From: Micromonospora sp. WMMA1363
GTDB taxonomy: Bacteria > Actinomycetota > Actinomycetes > Mycobacteriales > Micromonosporaceae
Assembly (NCBI RefSeq): GCF_030345795.1
Contig: NZ_JAUALB010000001.1
Coordinates: 5,014,001 to 5,078,000, forward strand
Length of the DNA stretch: 64,000 bases
Direction: 5' to 3'
The notes under the pieces were generated by a model. That model searched no databases. It saw nothing but the letters and a program-made list of their open reading frames with translations, and had not been told where the DNA came from. This document shows positions 28,866 through 36,830 of this stretch, piece after piece. Positions within the stretch are counted from its first letter, which is position 1. Each line of letters starts with the position of its first letter. Made by a program: the position numbers and the translations under genes.

Positions 28866-29309
28866 GTGGGCGCTCTCGTGACACTCGACCTGCCGGACGA
28901 CTCGCCGATGCTCGGCCTGCCGTGGATCATCACCTTCGGTCCGCTCGGTGACGCCGACGAATGGGAGGCGGTGGTCTGCGGCCCGTACGAGCGATCGCAC
29001 GCGCTGGCCCTCGGCGAGGCGGTGGTCGCCGAGGAACAACTGATGGCGGTCGTCGAGCCGCTGTTGCCCGCGCTCTCGGTCGACGAGATCCGGGGTGAGA
29101 TCGCCGCCGCGCAGATCGCCGCCGAAGACGAGGCGGCCCAGATCGACAGTGCCGACCTGTACGGCGACTTCGAGGACACCATCGACGAGGAACTGGAGGC
29201 GGCGGCAGAACGGGATCGGCGTGTTGGTCCGGCGACGCCGCCGAGCGAGGGGGAGCTGCGGGCCGGCTTCGCGCGCATCGCGGCCCGCCTGCCCGGTGTC
29301 GAAGGCTGA
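28866..29309 (+). CDS. Small acidic actinobacterial protein of unknown function
   Basis: 147 aa with no membrane segment. The first 60 residues look folded (LTL-type strands, GLPWIITFGPLGDADEW and VVCGPYERSHALAL); the middle (about 75-120) is helical and strongly acidic (IDSADLYGDFEDTIDEEL). Start at the GTG at 28866, with a GATGAT hexamer (28854-28859) 6 nt upstream; a GTG at 28878 is an alternative. Third-position GC is high throughout, which supports real coding. I do not recognise the family. Confidence 0.7.
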   Translation: MGALVTLDLPDDSPMLGLPWIITFGPLGDADEWEAVVCGPYERSHALALGEAVVAEEQLMAVVEPLLPALSVDEIRGEIAAAQIAAEDEAAQIDSADLYGDFEDTIDEELEAAAERDRRVGPATPPSEGELRAGFARIAARLPGVEG

Positions 29310-29443
29310 CCCTGCGTCACCGGAGTCGACAGATCCAGGCCGGTGTCGGCGCTGTCGTCGTCCTCGGCCCACGGCCCGTCGACCGGGGACCGGCATGCGG
29401 CCGTACCCGGCCGACGCGCGGTCGTCAGCGGTGGAGGATGGCC

Positions 29444-29482
29444 CACCGGCGCCCCGGGAACGGTCTTCCCGGGGCGCCGGTG
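29444..29482. terminator. Perfect 17-bp hairpin, probable terminator
   Basis: Bases 29444-29460 pair with 29466-29482 around the 5-nt loop CGGTC. It lies 134 nt after the preceding gene and has no U-tract. Confidence 0.6.
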
Positions 29483-29683
29483 CCACCTCACCCCCCACCA
29501 CAAGGGGTCGGTAGCCCAGCCGCCCGCCGGCGCGGAGCACTGCGGACGACCAGGTCGACAAGGGCTTACCCGCTCAGCGCAGTTCAAACCACGCGGTGGC
29601 GTCGACCGGTTGTCCATCACTGGGGCCGAACCGACCCGGGACCGGCCGCCGGAGCGCAGGAGGGCGCGTCGTCGTTGATGCGA

Positions 29684-29689
29684 GAGGAT
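29684..29689 (+). promoter_or_regulatory. Possible -10 hexamer for the small membrane protein gene
   Basis: GAGGAT ends 6 nt before the GTG at 29696, as upstream of the YihY gene. Confidence 0.3.
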
Positions 29690-29695
29690 GGGGGC

Positions 29696-30037
29696 GTGGA
29701 AGCTCTTCGACTCATCCTCCGGTACCTCCACCTCATCGGCTTCGCGTTACTGCTCGGCGGAGCGATCGTCCAGTACGTCACGGGCCGCCTCCGGATCAAC
29801 TCGGCGATGCTCTGGGGCGCGTGGACGATGCTGCTGACCGGTATCGCCCTGTCCGCCCCACTGCGCGACGGGGACGAGCCGGCCCCCGCGAAGCTTGTTA
29901 CCAAACTGGTGCTCGCGTTACTGATCTTTGTCATGGTCTTCTTTTCCCGCAAGCGGGAGGTGGTCAACCGGGGGCATTTCCTCGCGATCACCGGGTTGAC
30001 CCTGGTCAACGCCGCAGTGGCGGTCTTCTGGCGGTAA
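29696..30037 (+). CDS. Small four-helix membrane protein with two TTA codons
   Basis: 113 aa with hydrophobic segments at about 8-28, 38-55, 70-87 and 95-112, so almost all of it is membrane. TTA leucine codons occur at 29747-29749 and 29918-29920; these are very rare in high-GC actinomycetes and need the bldA-type tRNA-Leu(UUA). The local sequence is also richer in A+T than its neighbours. An ATG at 29678 is in frame and would add six residues. Family not recognised. The bmp gene downstream has its own promoter. Confidence 0.75.
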   Translation: MEALRLILRYLHLIGFALLLGGAIVQYVTGRLRINSAMLWGAWTMLLTGIALSAPLRDGDEPAPAKLVTKLVLALLIFVMVFFSRKREVVNRGHFLAITGLTLVNAAVAVFWR

Positions 30038-30113
30038 CGTCCGACAGGAGAGAGCCATCCGGAAACAGACGTTCGTCGCACCCGAACACCATCCACCGGC
30101 ACGGAGCGTGATC

Positions 30114-30141
30114 TACCCCAGCGCAGATTACGTCGGGGTAA
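30114..30141. promoter_or_regulatory. Imperfect inverted repeat upstream of the nucleoside-uptake operon
   Basis: TACCCC and GGGGTA flank an interior that can extend the pairing by three further pairs past one mismatch. It lies about 60 nt before the -10 hexamer, where an operator could be. No binding protein can be named. Confidence 0.3.
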
Positions 30142-30193
30142 CAGGCGGTCAACAGTCTCATGCACGCCTGTCGGCCAGTGGAGGGGGTGGGCG

Positions 30194-30199
30194 TACGCT
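30194..30199 (+). promoter_or_regulatory. -10 hexamer for the nucleoside-uptake operon
   Basis: TACGCT gives a leader of about 90 nt before the lipoprotein gene, containing the hairpin at 30254-30280. Confidence 0.45.
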
Positions 30200-30253
30200 C
30201 TGCGTCCGTAACGTGGGACGCCGGCGGCACAGCGCAGGCCGGTGTACAAGGGC

Positions 30254-30280
30254 TGCTCACCGCGAACACCGCGGTGAGCA
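30254..30280 (+). promoter_or_regulatory. Perfect 10-bp hairpin in the leader of the bmp gene
   Basis: TGCTCACCGC (30254-30263) pairs with GCGGTGAGCA (30271-30280) around a 7-nt loop. It ends 4 nt before the GGAAGGAG ribosome-binding site. It could be an mRNA-stabilising stem, a translational switch or an operator. Confidence 0.5.
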
Positions 30281-30295
30281 ATGGAAGGAGACGTC

Positions 30296-31375
30296 TTGCG
30301 CTCGGTGCGTGGGATGCGGATCGCCTCGGTCTTCGCGGTGGGTGGCCTCGTGCTGGCTGCCGCCGCGTGTGGTGAGGCTCCCGAGGAGAACAACAACGCC
30401 GGCGGCGGGAAGAAGTTCAGCGCCTGCATGGTGACCGACACTGGCGGCATCGACGACAAGTCGTTCAACACCTCGGCATGGCGGGGCCTGGAGGGGGCCA
30501 AGGCCGAGAACAGCGACGTCGACATCAAGTTCGTCGCGTCGAAGGCCGAGGCGGACTACGAGGTCAACCTGACCCAGTTCGTCAACCAGGGATGCGACTT
30601 CATCCTGGCCGTCGGCGGCCTGATGGGTGGCGTCACCTCCAAGATCGCCCAGGCGCACCCGGACCAACAGTTCGGCATCGTCGACACCAAGGTGGCGGAG
30701 AGCAACGTCTACCCGATGCAGTTCGACACCGCCCAGGCCAGCTTCCTCGCCGGCTACCTGGCAGCCGGCCTGAGCAAGACCGGCACGGTGGGTACGTACG
30801 GCGCGGTGAAGATCCCGCCCGTGACCGTCTTCATGGACGGCTATGCCGACGGCGTGGCGCACTACAACGAGGCCAAGGGCAAGAGCGTCAAGCTTGTCGG
30901 TTGGGACAAGGCCACCCAGGACGGCTCGTTCACCAACGACTTCGTCAAGCAGGACGAGGGCAAGAAGGTCAGCGACGCGCTGGTCGCCCAGGGCGCCGAC
31001 ATCGTGATGCCGGTCGCCGGCGCCGCCGGTCTCGGCACCACCAGTGCGGCCAACGCCTCGGGCGGCAAGTTCAACACCATCTGGGTGGACGTCGACGGCT
31101 GCGAGAGCACCCCGTACTGCCCGGTGATTATCACGACCGTGGTGAAGAACATCCCGGACGCCGTCAAGGAGGCCGTGCTCAAGGCCGCCGCCGGCGAGAA
31201 ACTGGAGGCGAACCCGGGCTTCCTGGGCACGCTGGCCAACAACGGCGTGTCGCTCGCCCCGTACCACGATTTCGACAGCAAGATCCCGGCCGACCTCAAG
31301 GCCGAGGTCGACAAGCTGAAGGCGGACATCGCGGCCGGCACGATCAAGGTCGAGTCGCCGTCCTCTCCGAAGTGA
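30296..31375 (+). CDS. BMP/PnrA-family nucleoside-binding lipoprotein
   Basis: 359 aa. The substrate-binding part of a nucleoside ABC importer. A lipoprotein signal peptide ends LVLAAAAC, with the lipidated Cys at residue 25. The mature domain carries TDTGGIDDKSFN, typical of BMP/PnrA proteins. The start is a TTG at 30296, preceded by GGAAGGAG; a GTG at 30281 would use the ribosome-binding site as coding sequence. The ATPase and two permeases follow, with a hairpin in between that may let this subunit be made in excess. Known relatives bind purine or mixed nucleosides; specificity here is inferred. Confidence 0.93.
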   Translation: MRSVRGMRIASVFAVGGLVLAAAACGEAPEENNNAGGGKKFSACMVTDTGGIDDKSFNTSAWRGLEGAKAENSDVDIKFVASKAEADYEVNLTQFVNQGCDFILAVGGLMGGVTSKIAQAHPDQQFGIVDTKVAESNVYPMQFDTAQASFLAGYLAAGLSKTGTVGTYGAVKIPPVTVFMDGYADGVAHYNEAKGKSVKLVGWDKATQDGSFTNDFVKQDEGKKVSDALVAQGADIVMPVAGAAGLGTTSAANASGGKFNTIWVDVDGCESTPYCPVIITTVVKNIPDAVKEAVLKAAAGEKLEANPGFLGTLANNGVSLAPYHDFDSKIPADLKAEVDKLKADIAAGTIKVESPSSPK

Positions 31376-31385
31376 AACGTCGCCA

Positions 31386-31418
31386 GCCACCCACGGTGAG
31401 ATGATCATCATGGGTGGC
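31386..31418. terminator. Hairpin between the lipoprotein and ATPase genes
   Basis: GCCACCCA (31386-31393) pairs with TGGGTGGC (31411-31418) 11 nt after the lipoprotein stop. It may partly terminate transcription or protect the bmp mRNA 3' end. Confidence 0.5.
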
Positions 31419-31533
31419 CGGCGGGCGACAATGCGTGACGATCGGGCCGCTCCGGCGCCACCGGGATCCGTCCCCGGCGACGGGGCGGCCGATCGGTTCC
31501 ACCCGCCCCCGTCCCGGCCGGCGGTCCGGCAGC

Positions 31534-31539
31534 TACGCT
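31534..31539 (+). promoter_or_regulatory. Possible internal promoter -10 before the ATPase gene
   Basis: TACGCT lies 31 nt before the proposed CTG start and 20 nt before the ribosome-binding site. Confidence 0.35.
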
Positions 31540-31570
31540 GCACCATCGCTTCGCACTCCAGGAGGTTGCG

Positions 31571-33196
31571 CTGAGACTCGAACTGCGCGGCATCACCAAG
31601 CGGTTCGGTGACCTGGTCGCCAACGACCACATCGACCTGACGGTGGAGCCTGGAGAGATCCACGCCCTGCTCGGCGAGAACGGCGCCGGCAAGTCGACCC
31701 TGATGAACGTGCTCTACGGGCTGTACCAGCCGGACGAGGGCGAGATCCTGGTCGACGGCGAGCCGCTGAAGCTGCGGGGCCCGTCCGACGCGATCGCGGC
31801 CGGGATCGGCATGGTGCACCAGCACTTCATGCTGGTGCCGGTCTTCACCGTGGCGGAGAACATCATGCTCGGCGCCGAGCAGGTCCGCGGTGGCGTCGCC
31901 GGCTTCCTGGACCGCCGGCGGGCCCGGCGCGAGGTCGCCGAGGTCTCCGAGCGCTACAACCTCCGGGTCGACCCGGACGCCGTCGTCGAGGACCTGCCGG
32001 TCGGCATCCAGCAGCGGGTCGAGATCGTCAAGGCGCTCACCCGCGACGTCGACCTGCTCATTCTCGACGAGCCGACCGCGGTGCTCACCCCGCAGGAGAC
32101 CGAGGAACTGCTCACCGTCATGCGGTCGCTCAAGGCCGCTGGCAAGTCGATCGTCTTCATCACCCACAAGCTTGGTGAAGTCAAGGCCATCGCGGACCGG
32201 ATCACCGTCATCCGGCGCGGAAAAACCGTCTGCACGGCCTTGCCCGAGGCGAGCCGCGACGAGTTGGCCGCGCTGATGGTCGGGCGCAGCGTCCGGCTGA
32301 CCGTGGACAAGGAGCCAGCCACGCCCGGCGATCCGGTTCTGGAGGTTGCCGGGCTGGTGGTGGACGACGACCGGCAGGTGCGTGCGGTCGACGGCGTCGA
32401 CCTGACGGTGCGCGCCGGTGAGGTGCTCGGCGTGGCGGGCGTGCAGGGCAACGGTCAGACCGAGCTGATCGAAGCGATCATGGGCCTGCGCCCGGTGATC
32501 GCCGGCTCGGTCAGCCTCGTCGGTGAGCGCATCGACGGCTGGTCGACCAAGAAGGTGCTCCGCGCGGGTGTCGGCTACGTGCCCGAGGACCGCAGCGTCG
32601 ACGGGCTGGTCAAGGAGTTCAGCGTCGCGGAGAACCTGGTGCTGGACATCTACGACCAGCCGCCGTACGGCCGGGGCCTCGCGCTGCGGCCGGACGAGAT
32701 CGCGAAGTCGGCGCAGGAACGGATCGACCAGTTCGACGTCCGCACCTCGTCGGCCGACGCGGCGGTGGGCACGCTGTCCGGCGGCAACCAGCAGAAGGTG
32801 ATCGTGGCCCGGGAGCTGTCCCGGCCGCTGAAGCTCTTCATCGCCGCCCAGCCCACCCGCGGCGTCGACGTCGGCTCCATCGAGTTCATCCACAGCCGGG
32901 TCATCCGGGAACGCGACATCGGCACCGGCGTCCTGGTGGTGTCCAGCGAACTCGACGAGGTGATCGGCCTGGCCGACCGGATCGCGGTGATGTACCGCGG
33001 CCGGATCATCGGCGTCGTCGGCTCGGACACCCCGCGCGAGGAGATCGGCCTGCTGATGGCCGGCATCACCCCGGACAGCGCGCCCCGCACCGGCGCCGGC
33101 CCGACCGCCACGGACGGGGCGGAATCGACCGGCCCGGCCGCCACCGACGGCGCGGCTCCGGCCCCCGAGGGCCCTGGCAGCGAGGACAAGGCATGA
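31571..33196 (+). CDS. Nucleoside ABC transporter ATPase, two-domain; likely CTG start
   Basis: 541 aa with two ABC modules. Module 1 has Walker [10 protein letters not shown] (about 37-45) and [14 protein letters not shown]. Module 2 has a degenerate Walker A ([11 protein letters not shown]) and [12 protein letters not shown]; this asymmetry is normal for sugar- and nucleoside-type importers. Homology begins at [15 protein letters not shown], upstream of the first ATG/GTG/TTG in frame (GTG 31643, which would delete the first strands). A strong AGGAGG at 31560-31565 is spaced 5 nt from CTG at 31571, the best start. Overlaps permease 1 by 4 nt. The last 45 residues are Pro/Ala/Gly-rich. Confidence 0.9.
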   Translation: MRLELRGITKRFGDLVANDHIDLTVEPGEIHALLGENGAGKSTLMNVLYGLYQPDEGEILVDGEPLKLRGPSDAIAAGIGMVHQHFMLVPVFTVAENIMLGAEQVRGGVAGFLDRRRARREVAEVSERYNLRVDPDAVVEDLPVGIQQRVEIVKALTRDVDLLILDEPTAVLTPQETEELLTVMRSLKAAGKSIVFITHKLGEVKAIADRITVIRRGKTVCTALPEASRDELAALMVGRSVRLTVDKEPATPGDPVLEVAGLVVDDDRQVRAVDGVDLTVRAGEVLGVAGVQGNGQTELIEAIMGLRPVIAGSVSLVGERIDGWSTKKVLRAGVGYVPEDRSVDGLVKEFSVAENLVLDIYDQPPYGRGLALRPDEIAKSAQERIDQFDVRTSSADAAVGTLSGGNQQKVIVARELSRPLKLFIAAQPTRGVDVGSIEFIHSRVIRERDIGTGVLVVSSELDEVIGLADRIAVMYRGRIIGVVGSDTPREEIGLLMAGITPDSAPRTGAGPTATDGAESTGPAATDGAAPAPEGPGSEDKA

Positions 33197-34521
33197 GCAA
33201 CCCGAACCCCGGCTCCCCGGACAAGGAGCCGGCGACCGAGGAGCAGGCCGCCCAGACGGCGCTCGGCAACACCGAGCGGGCCGAGGCGGAGACCATGCCG
33301 AGGGCCCCGGAGACCCCGGCGGCGAAGCCGTCCCTCGGGCGGCTCTTCCTGGACAATCTCTGGGCCGCCAACACCTTCACGGTGACCCTGCTGTCGCTGG
33401 TCCTCGCGATGGTTGTCGGCGCGATCCTGATGATCATTTCCGATCCGGAGGTGCTGGCCGCCTACGGTTACATCACCGCCCGCCCGTCGGATGCGATCAA
33501 CTCCAGCTGGACCCTGGTCAGCGAGGCGTACGGGAACCTGTTCAAGGGTGCGATCTTCGACCCGGACGCGGTCGGGTTCAACGCGGCCATGAGCCCGATC
33601 TCGGAGACCCTGACCTATACCGCGCCGTTGGTCTTCACCGGCCTGTCCGTGGCGCTCGCCTTCCGGGGCGGCCTGTTCAACATCGGCGCCCAGGGCCAGG
33701 CCACCATGGGTGTCATCCTGGCCGCGCTGGCCGGCTTCCTGCTGCCGCTGCCACCGGGGCTGCACCTGCTCGTGGCGGTGCTCGCGGGTGCGCTCGGCGG
33801 GGCGATCTGGGGCTTCATCCCGGGGATCCTCAAGGCGCGCACCGGCGCGCACGAGGTGATCAACACGATCATGCTGAACTATGTCGCGGTGTACTTCCTG
33901 ACCTGGCTGATCGTGCAGAACGGCGTGCAGGACCCGAACCGGACGGATGCGATCAGCAAACCGGTGGACGCCTCCGCGCAGCTGCCCCGCCTGCTTGGCG
34001 ACAACCTCCGGGTGCACGGCGGGATCATCCTCGCGGTCCTGGTGACCTGGGCGGTCGCCTGGCTGCTGAACCGCTCGACGCTCGGCTTCGAGCTGCGCGC
34101 GGTGGGCGCCAACCCGGACGCCGCGCGTACTGCCGGCATCAGCGTCACCCGGACGTACGTGCTGATCATGGTCTTCGCCGGGGCGCTGGCCGGCCTCGGC
34201 GGGTCGCAGATGGTGCTCGGCACCACCGCCACCGCTCTGACCCCGCTGGTGGTCGCCCAGATCGGCTTCGACGGCATCCTGGTGGCGCTGCTCGGTCGGG
34301 TGCGGCCGTGGGGGGTGGCGCTCGCGGCGCTGCTCTTCGGCGCACTGCAGGCCGGCGGCAACCGGATGCAGGCGTACTCGGGGATCTCGCTGGAGCTGGT
34401 CACCGTGCTCCAGGCGTTGATCGTGATCTTCATCGCCGCACCGGCCCTGGTGAAGGCGATCTTCCAGCTCCGGGCCGCGCGGACCGCCCGGCTGCAAACG
34501 AGCCTCGCGAAGGGCTGGTGA
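33193..34521 (+). CDS. Nucleoside ABC transporter permease 1
   Basis: 442 aa, BPD_transp_2/branched-chain-type permease with about nine membrane segments. A hydrophilic N-terminal tail of some 55 residues (acidic and Pro-rich) precedes the first helix. Family motifs include [20 protein letters not shown] (about 152-171), [13 protein letters not shown] (about 220-232) and [19 protein letters not shown] (about 299-317). The start ATGA overlaps the ATPase stop, showing translational coupling. Works with the second permease as a heterodimer. Confidence 0.93.
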   Translation: MSNPNPGSPDKEPATEEQAAQTALGNTERAEAETMPRAPETPAAKPSLGRLFLDNLWAANTFTVTLLSLVLAMVVGAILMIISDPEVLAAYGYITARPSDAINSSWTLVSEAYGNLFKGAIFDPDAVGFNAAMSPISETLTYTAPLVFTGLSVALAFRGGLFNIGAQGQATMGVILAALAGFLLPLPPGLHLLVAVLAGALGGAIWGFIPGILKARTGAHEVINTIMLNYVAVYFLTWLIVQNGVQDPNRTDAISKPVDASAQLPRLLGDNLRVHGGIILAVLVTWAVAWLLNRSTLGFELRAVGANPDAARTAGISVTRTYVLIMVFAGALAGLGGSQMVLGTTATALTPLVVAQIGFDGILVALLGRVRPWGVALAALLFGALQAGGNRMQAYSGISLELVTVLQALIVIFIAAPALVKAIFQLRAARTARLQTSLAKGW

Positions 34522-34524
34522 CGC

Positions 34525-35805
34525 GTGTCCACCATGGCTGTCGAGAGCGTCGCGGTCGCCCCGGTCGACGAGGGGTTCTGGACGCGTACCCGCAAGGTCG
34601 GCGTGGTGCTGGCCGCGCTCGGTCTGCTGGCGGCTGTGCTATTCGGGGCGCTGGCCACCGACCAGCAGGCCCGGTTCACGCTCAGCGAGGACGCCGCCGG
34701 CGCCGCGCTCCGGATCAACGGCACGCTGGGCGCGATCCTGTTCGGGGTGGTCGCGCTCGCTGCCGGCGTGGCGATGCTCGCCGGGCTACCGAAGCGCTGG
34801 TTCACGCTGGTGCTCGCCGTCGGCCTGGTCGCCTTCGTGCTGAGCTTTCTCTGCTGGCAGGTCTCCGCGGCCCCCACCGGGCAGAACTTCATGCCGCTGG
34901 TGAACATTGTTCGGGGCACCTTCATCCTGGCGTTGCCGCTGATCTTCGGCTCGCTCGCCGGCGTGCTCTGCGAACGCTCCGGCGTGGTCAACGTGGCCAT
35001 CGAGGGGCAGCTGCTGATGGGCGCGTTCAGTGGCGCGCTCTTCGGCAGCGTCTCCGGCAACGTCTGGGTCGGCCTGGTCGCCGCGGCGATCGGCGGCGCT
35101 CTCATCTCGCTGCTGCTCGCGGTATTCGCCATCCGCTATCTGGTCGACCAGGTGGTCATGGGCATCGTGCTCAATCTGCTCGCGGTCGGGGTGACCGGCT
35201 TCCTCTACGAGCGGCTGATGCAGACCAACGCGCAGCGGTACAACAGCGCGCCGCGGTTCAGTAACTGGGAGATTCCGCTGCTGTCGGACATCCCGGTGCT
35301 CGGGCCCGCCCTGTTCCGCGCCAACATCTTCCTCTATCTCGGCCTGCTGCTCGTCCTGGTGATCCACATCGGGCTGTTCCGGACCCGGTGGGGCCTGCGG
35401 ACCCGCTCGGTCGGCGAGCACCCGACCGCGGCGGACACCCTCGGCGTCAAGGTGCTACGGCTGCGCTACCGCAACGTGATTCTCGCGGGTGCGGTCGCCG
35501 GCATCGGCGGCGCGTCGTACACCCTGGCGCTCTTCTCGTTCACCAAGAACATGATCGGTGGTAAGGGCTTCATCGCTCTCGCGGCGTTGATCTTCGGCCG
35601 GTGGAGCCCGACCGGTGCGCTGCTCGCGGCGCTGTTCTTCGGGTTCGCCGACCAACTCGCCACCTACCTGGGCGCGATCAACAGCACGATCCCGAGCCAG
35701 TTCCTCGCCATGCTGCCATACCTGGCGACGATCCTGGCGGTGGCCGGCCTGGTCGGGAAGGTCCGGGCGCCGGCCGCCGACGGCAAGCCGTACATCAAGG
35801 GCTGA
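34525..35805 (+). CDS. Nucleoside ABC transporter permease 2
   Basis: 426 aa with about ten membrane segments. Motifs: PLIFGSLAGVLCERSGVVNV (about 138-157), a DQVVMGIVLNL loop and GEHPTAADTLGVKVLRLRY (about 299-317), matching permease 1 in pattern. The GTG at 34525 lies 3 nt after the permease 1 stop. It is the last gene of the uptake operon, followed at once by a very stable hairpin. Confidence 0.93.
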   Translation: MSTMAVESVAVAPVDEGFWTRTRKVGVVLAALGLLAAVLFGALATDQQARFTLSEDAAGAALRINGTLGAILFGVVALAAGVAMLAGLPKRWFTLVLAVGLVAFVLSFLCWQVSAAPTGQNFMPLVNIVRGTFILALPLIFGSLAGVLCERSGVVNVAIEGQLLMGAFSGALFGSVSGNVWVGLVAAAIGGALISLLLAVFAIRYLVDQVVMGIVLNLLAVGVTGFLYERLMQTNAQRYNSAPRFSNWEIPLLSDIPVLGPALFRANIFLYLGLLLVLVIHIGLFRTRWGLRTRSVGEHPTAADTLGVKVLRLRYRNVILAGAVAGIGGASYTLALFSFTKNMIGGKGFIALAALIFGRWSPTGALLAALFFGFADQLATYLGAINSTIPSQFLAMLPYLATILAVAGLVGKVRAPAADGKPYIKG

Positions 35806-35810
35806 CGGCC

Positions 35811-35867
35811 GCCGCGCGGGGCGGCGGCGCGCCCGGCCGAGCGAACCGCGCCGCCGCCCCGCGCGGC
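35811..35867. terminator. Strong terminator of the nucleoside-uptake operon
   Basis: A perfect 21-bp stem (35811-35831 with 35847-35867) with a 15-nt loop begins 5 nt after the permease 2 stop codon. No U-tract. Confidence 0.85.
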
Positions 35868-35889
35868 CGGGTAGGAGGTCCGGTCCCGG

Positions 35890-35909
35890 CAACCCGTGAT
35901 GACGGGTTG
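35890..35909. terminator. Second hairpin between permease 2 and cdd
   Basis: CAACCCGT (35890-35897) and ACGGGTTG (35902-35909) form a perfect 8-bp stem with a GATG loop. It could be a backup terminator or an operator upstream of cdd. Confidence 0.4.
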
Positions 35910-36067
35910 ATGGCTGAGTGACGGCGGCTGCCGTCCCAGCCACCGTCGGTACGCCGCCCCGGCGGCGACGGAACGGCCCGACTCGGCGGACCCGCCCGGG
36001 TTGTCGGGCCCGCCTGGTCGCCTGGGGTGGCCACGACTGAGCTCGAGAAATGGGGGAGAATCGGGGA

Positions 36068-36769
36068 ATGGAGATCGACTGGGGGCGGCTGCGGGCGGCG
36101 GCGACCGAGGCCATGCGGCACGCGTACGCCCCGTACTCGAAGTTCCCGGTGGGGGCGGCCGCCCTGGTCGACGACGGCCGAGTCGTGGTCGGCTGCAACG
36201 TGGAGAACGCCGCGTACGGCATGACGCTCTGCGCCGAGTGCGGCGTGGTCTCCTCGCTGCACGCCACGGGCGGTGGGCGGATCGTGGCCCTGTCCTGCGT
36301 GGACGCCACCGGCGAGCCGCTGATGCCGTGCGGACGCTGCCGGCAGCTGCTCTGGGAGCAGGGCGGCCCGGAGTGCCTGGTCGAGGCGAAGGGCGGCCCG
36401 CTACGGATGGCCGAGCTGCTGCCGCACGCGTTCGACGTGGCCGACATCGAGGCGGTGACCGGGGGAAATCCGGTGCCGGTGGTGCCGGAGCGGCTGGCCG
36501 CCTGGCGCGGGCGGGGCACGGTGTTCGTGCATCCCGACCTGTCCGCCGGGCAGCAGGTCTGGACGGCGTACTGGGAGCGGGCGGCTGGGGACACCGAGGG
36601 CGCCGAGACCGGGGTGCTGGAGGAAGGCCCGAGCTGGGACGACCCGGCCGAGGCGATCACCTGGGGGCTGGCGCGGACGCCGCGGGTCGTGGTGGTGGAC
36701 GCGGCCGGCACGATTTTCTGGGCGGGCGAGGGTGAGCCGCCGATGGAGATCCCGGTTCGCTGGGGTTGA
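36068..36769 (+). CDS. cdd: Cytidine deaminase with an added C-terminal domain
   Basis: 233 aa; the usual homotetrameric enzyme has about 130. Residues 1-125 form the deaminase: NVENAAYG, the catalytic TLCAECGV (zinc Cys and Glu) and PCGRCRQ with the other two zinc Cys. Residues about 140-233 are an extra domain: HPDLSAGQQVWTAYW, then WDDPAEAITWGLARTPRVVV and a beta hairpin (DAAGTIFWAGEGE). That block looks like a small standalone actinobacterial domain of unknown role, so a gene fusion is likely. The ATG at 36068 is used; an in-frame ATG at 36050 is possible. Next to thymidine phosphorylase. Confidence 0.92.
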   Translation: MEIDWGRLRAAATEAMRHAYAPYSKFPVGAAALVDDGRVVVGCNVENAAYGMTLCAECGVVSSLHATGGGRIVALSCVDATGEPLMPCGRCRQLLWEQGGPECLVEAKGGPLRMAELLPHAFDVADIEAVTGGNPVPVVPERLAAWRGRGTVFVHPDLSAGQQVWTAYWERAAGDTEGAETGVLEEGPSWDDPAEAITWGLARTPRVVVVDAAGTIFWAGEGEPPMEIPVRWG

Positions 36770-36830
36770 GCTTCCGTGGCGGCGGTCCGCGAGTCGGTGT
36801 CCACCTTGACGACGAGGAAAGATTTTTATC

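Larger units (their letters stand above)
29310..29695. other. 386-bp stretch without a gene
   Basis: The only clear element is a perfect 17-bp hairpin at 29444-29482. An isolated tRNA-like TTCAAA T-loop motif near 29582 has no acceptor stem or anticodon arm around it. No convincing small frame was seen. Confidence 0.6.

Noticed and set aside
29560..29620. TTCAAA-containing segment resembling a tRNA T-loop
   Set aside because: No matching acceptor, D or anticodon arms can be folded on either strand.
30257..32893. Long open frame (878 codons) on the minus strand under the nucleoside transporter genes
   Set aside because: It is antisense to the lipoprotein and ATPase genes, both of which have clear domains. 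The composition (Asp, His, Arg-rich) is what the complementary strand of high-GC coding sequence gives.
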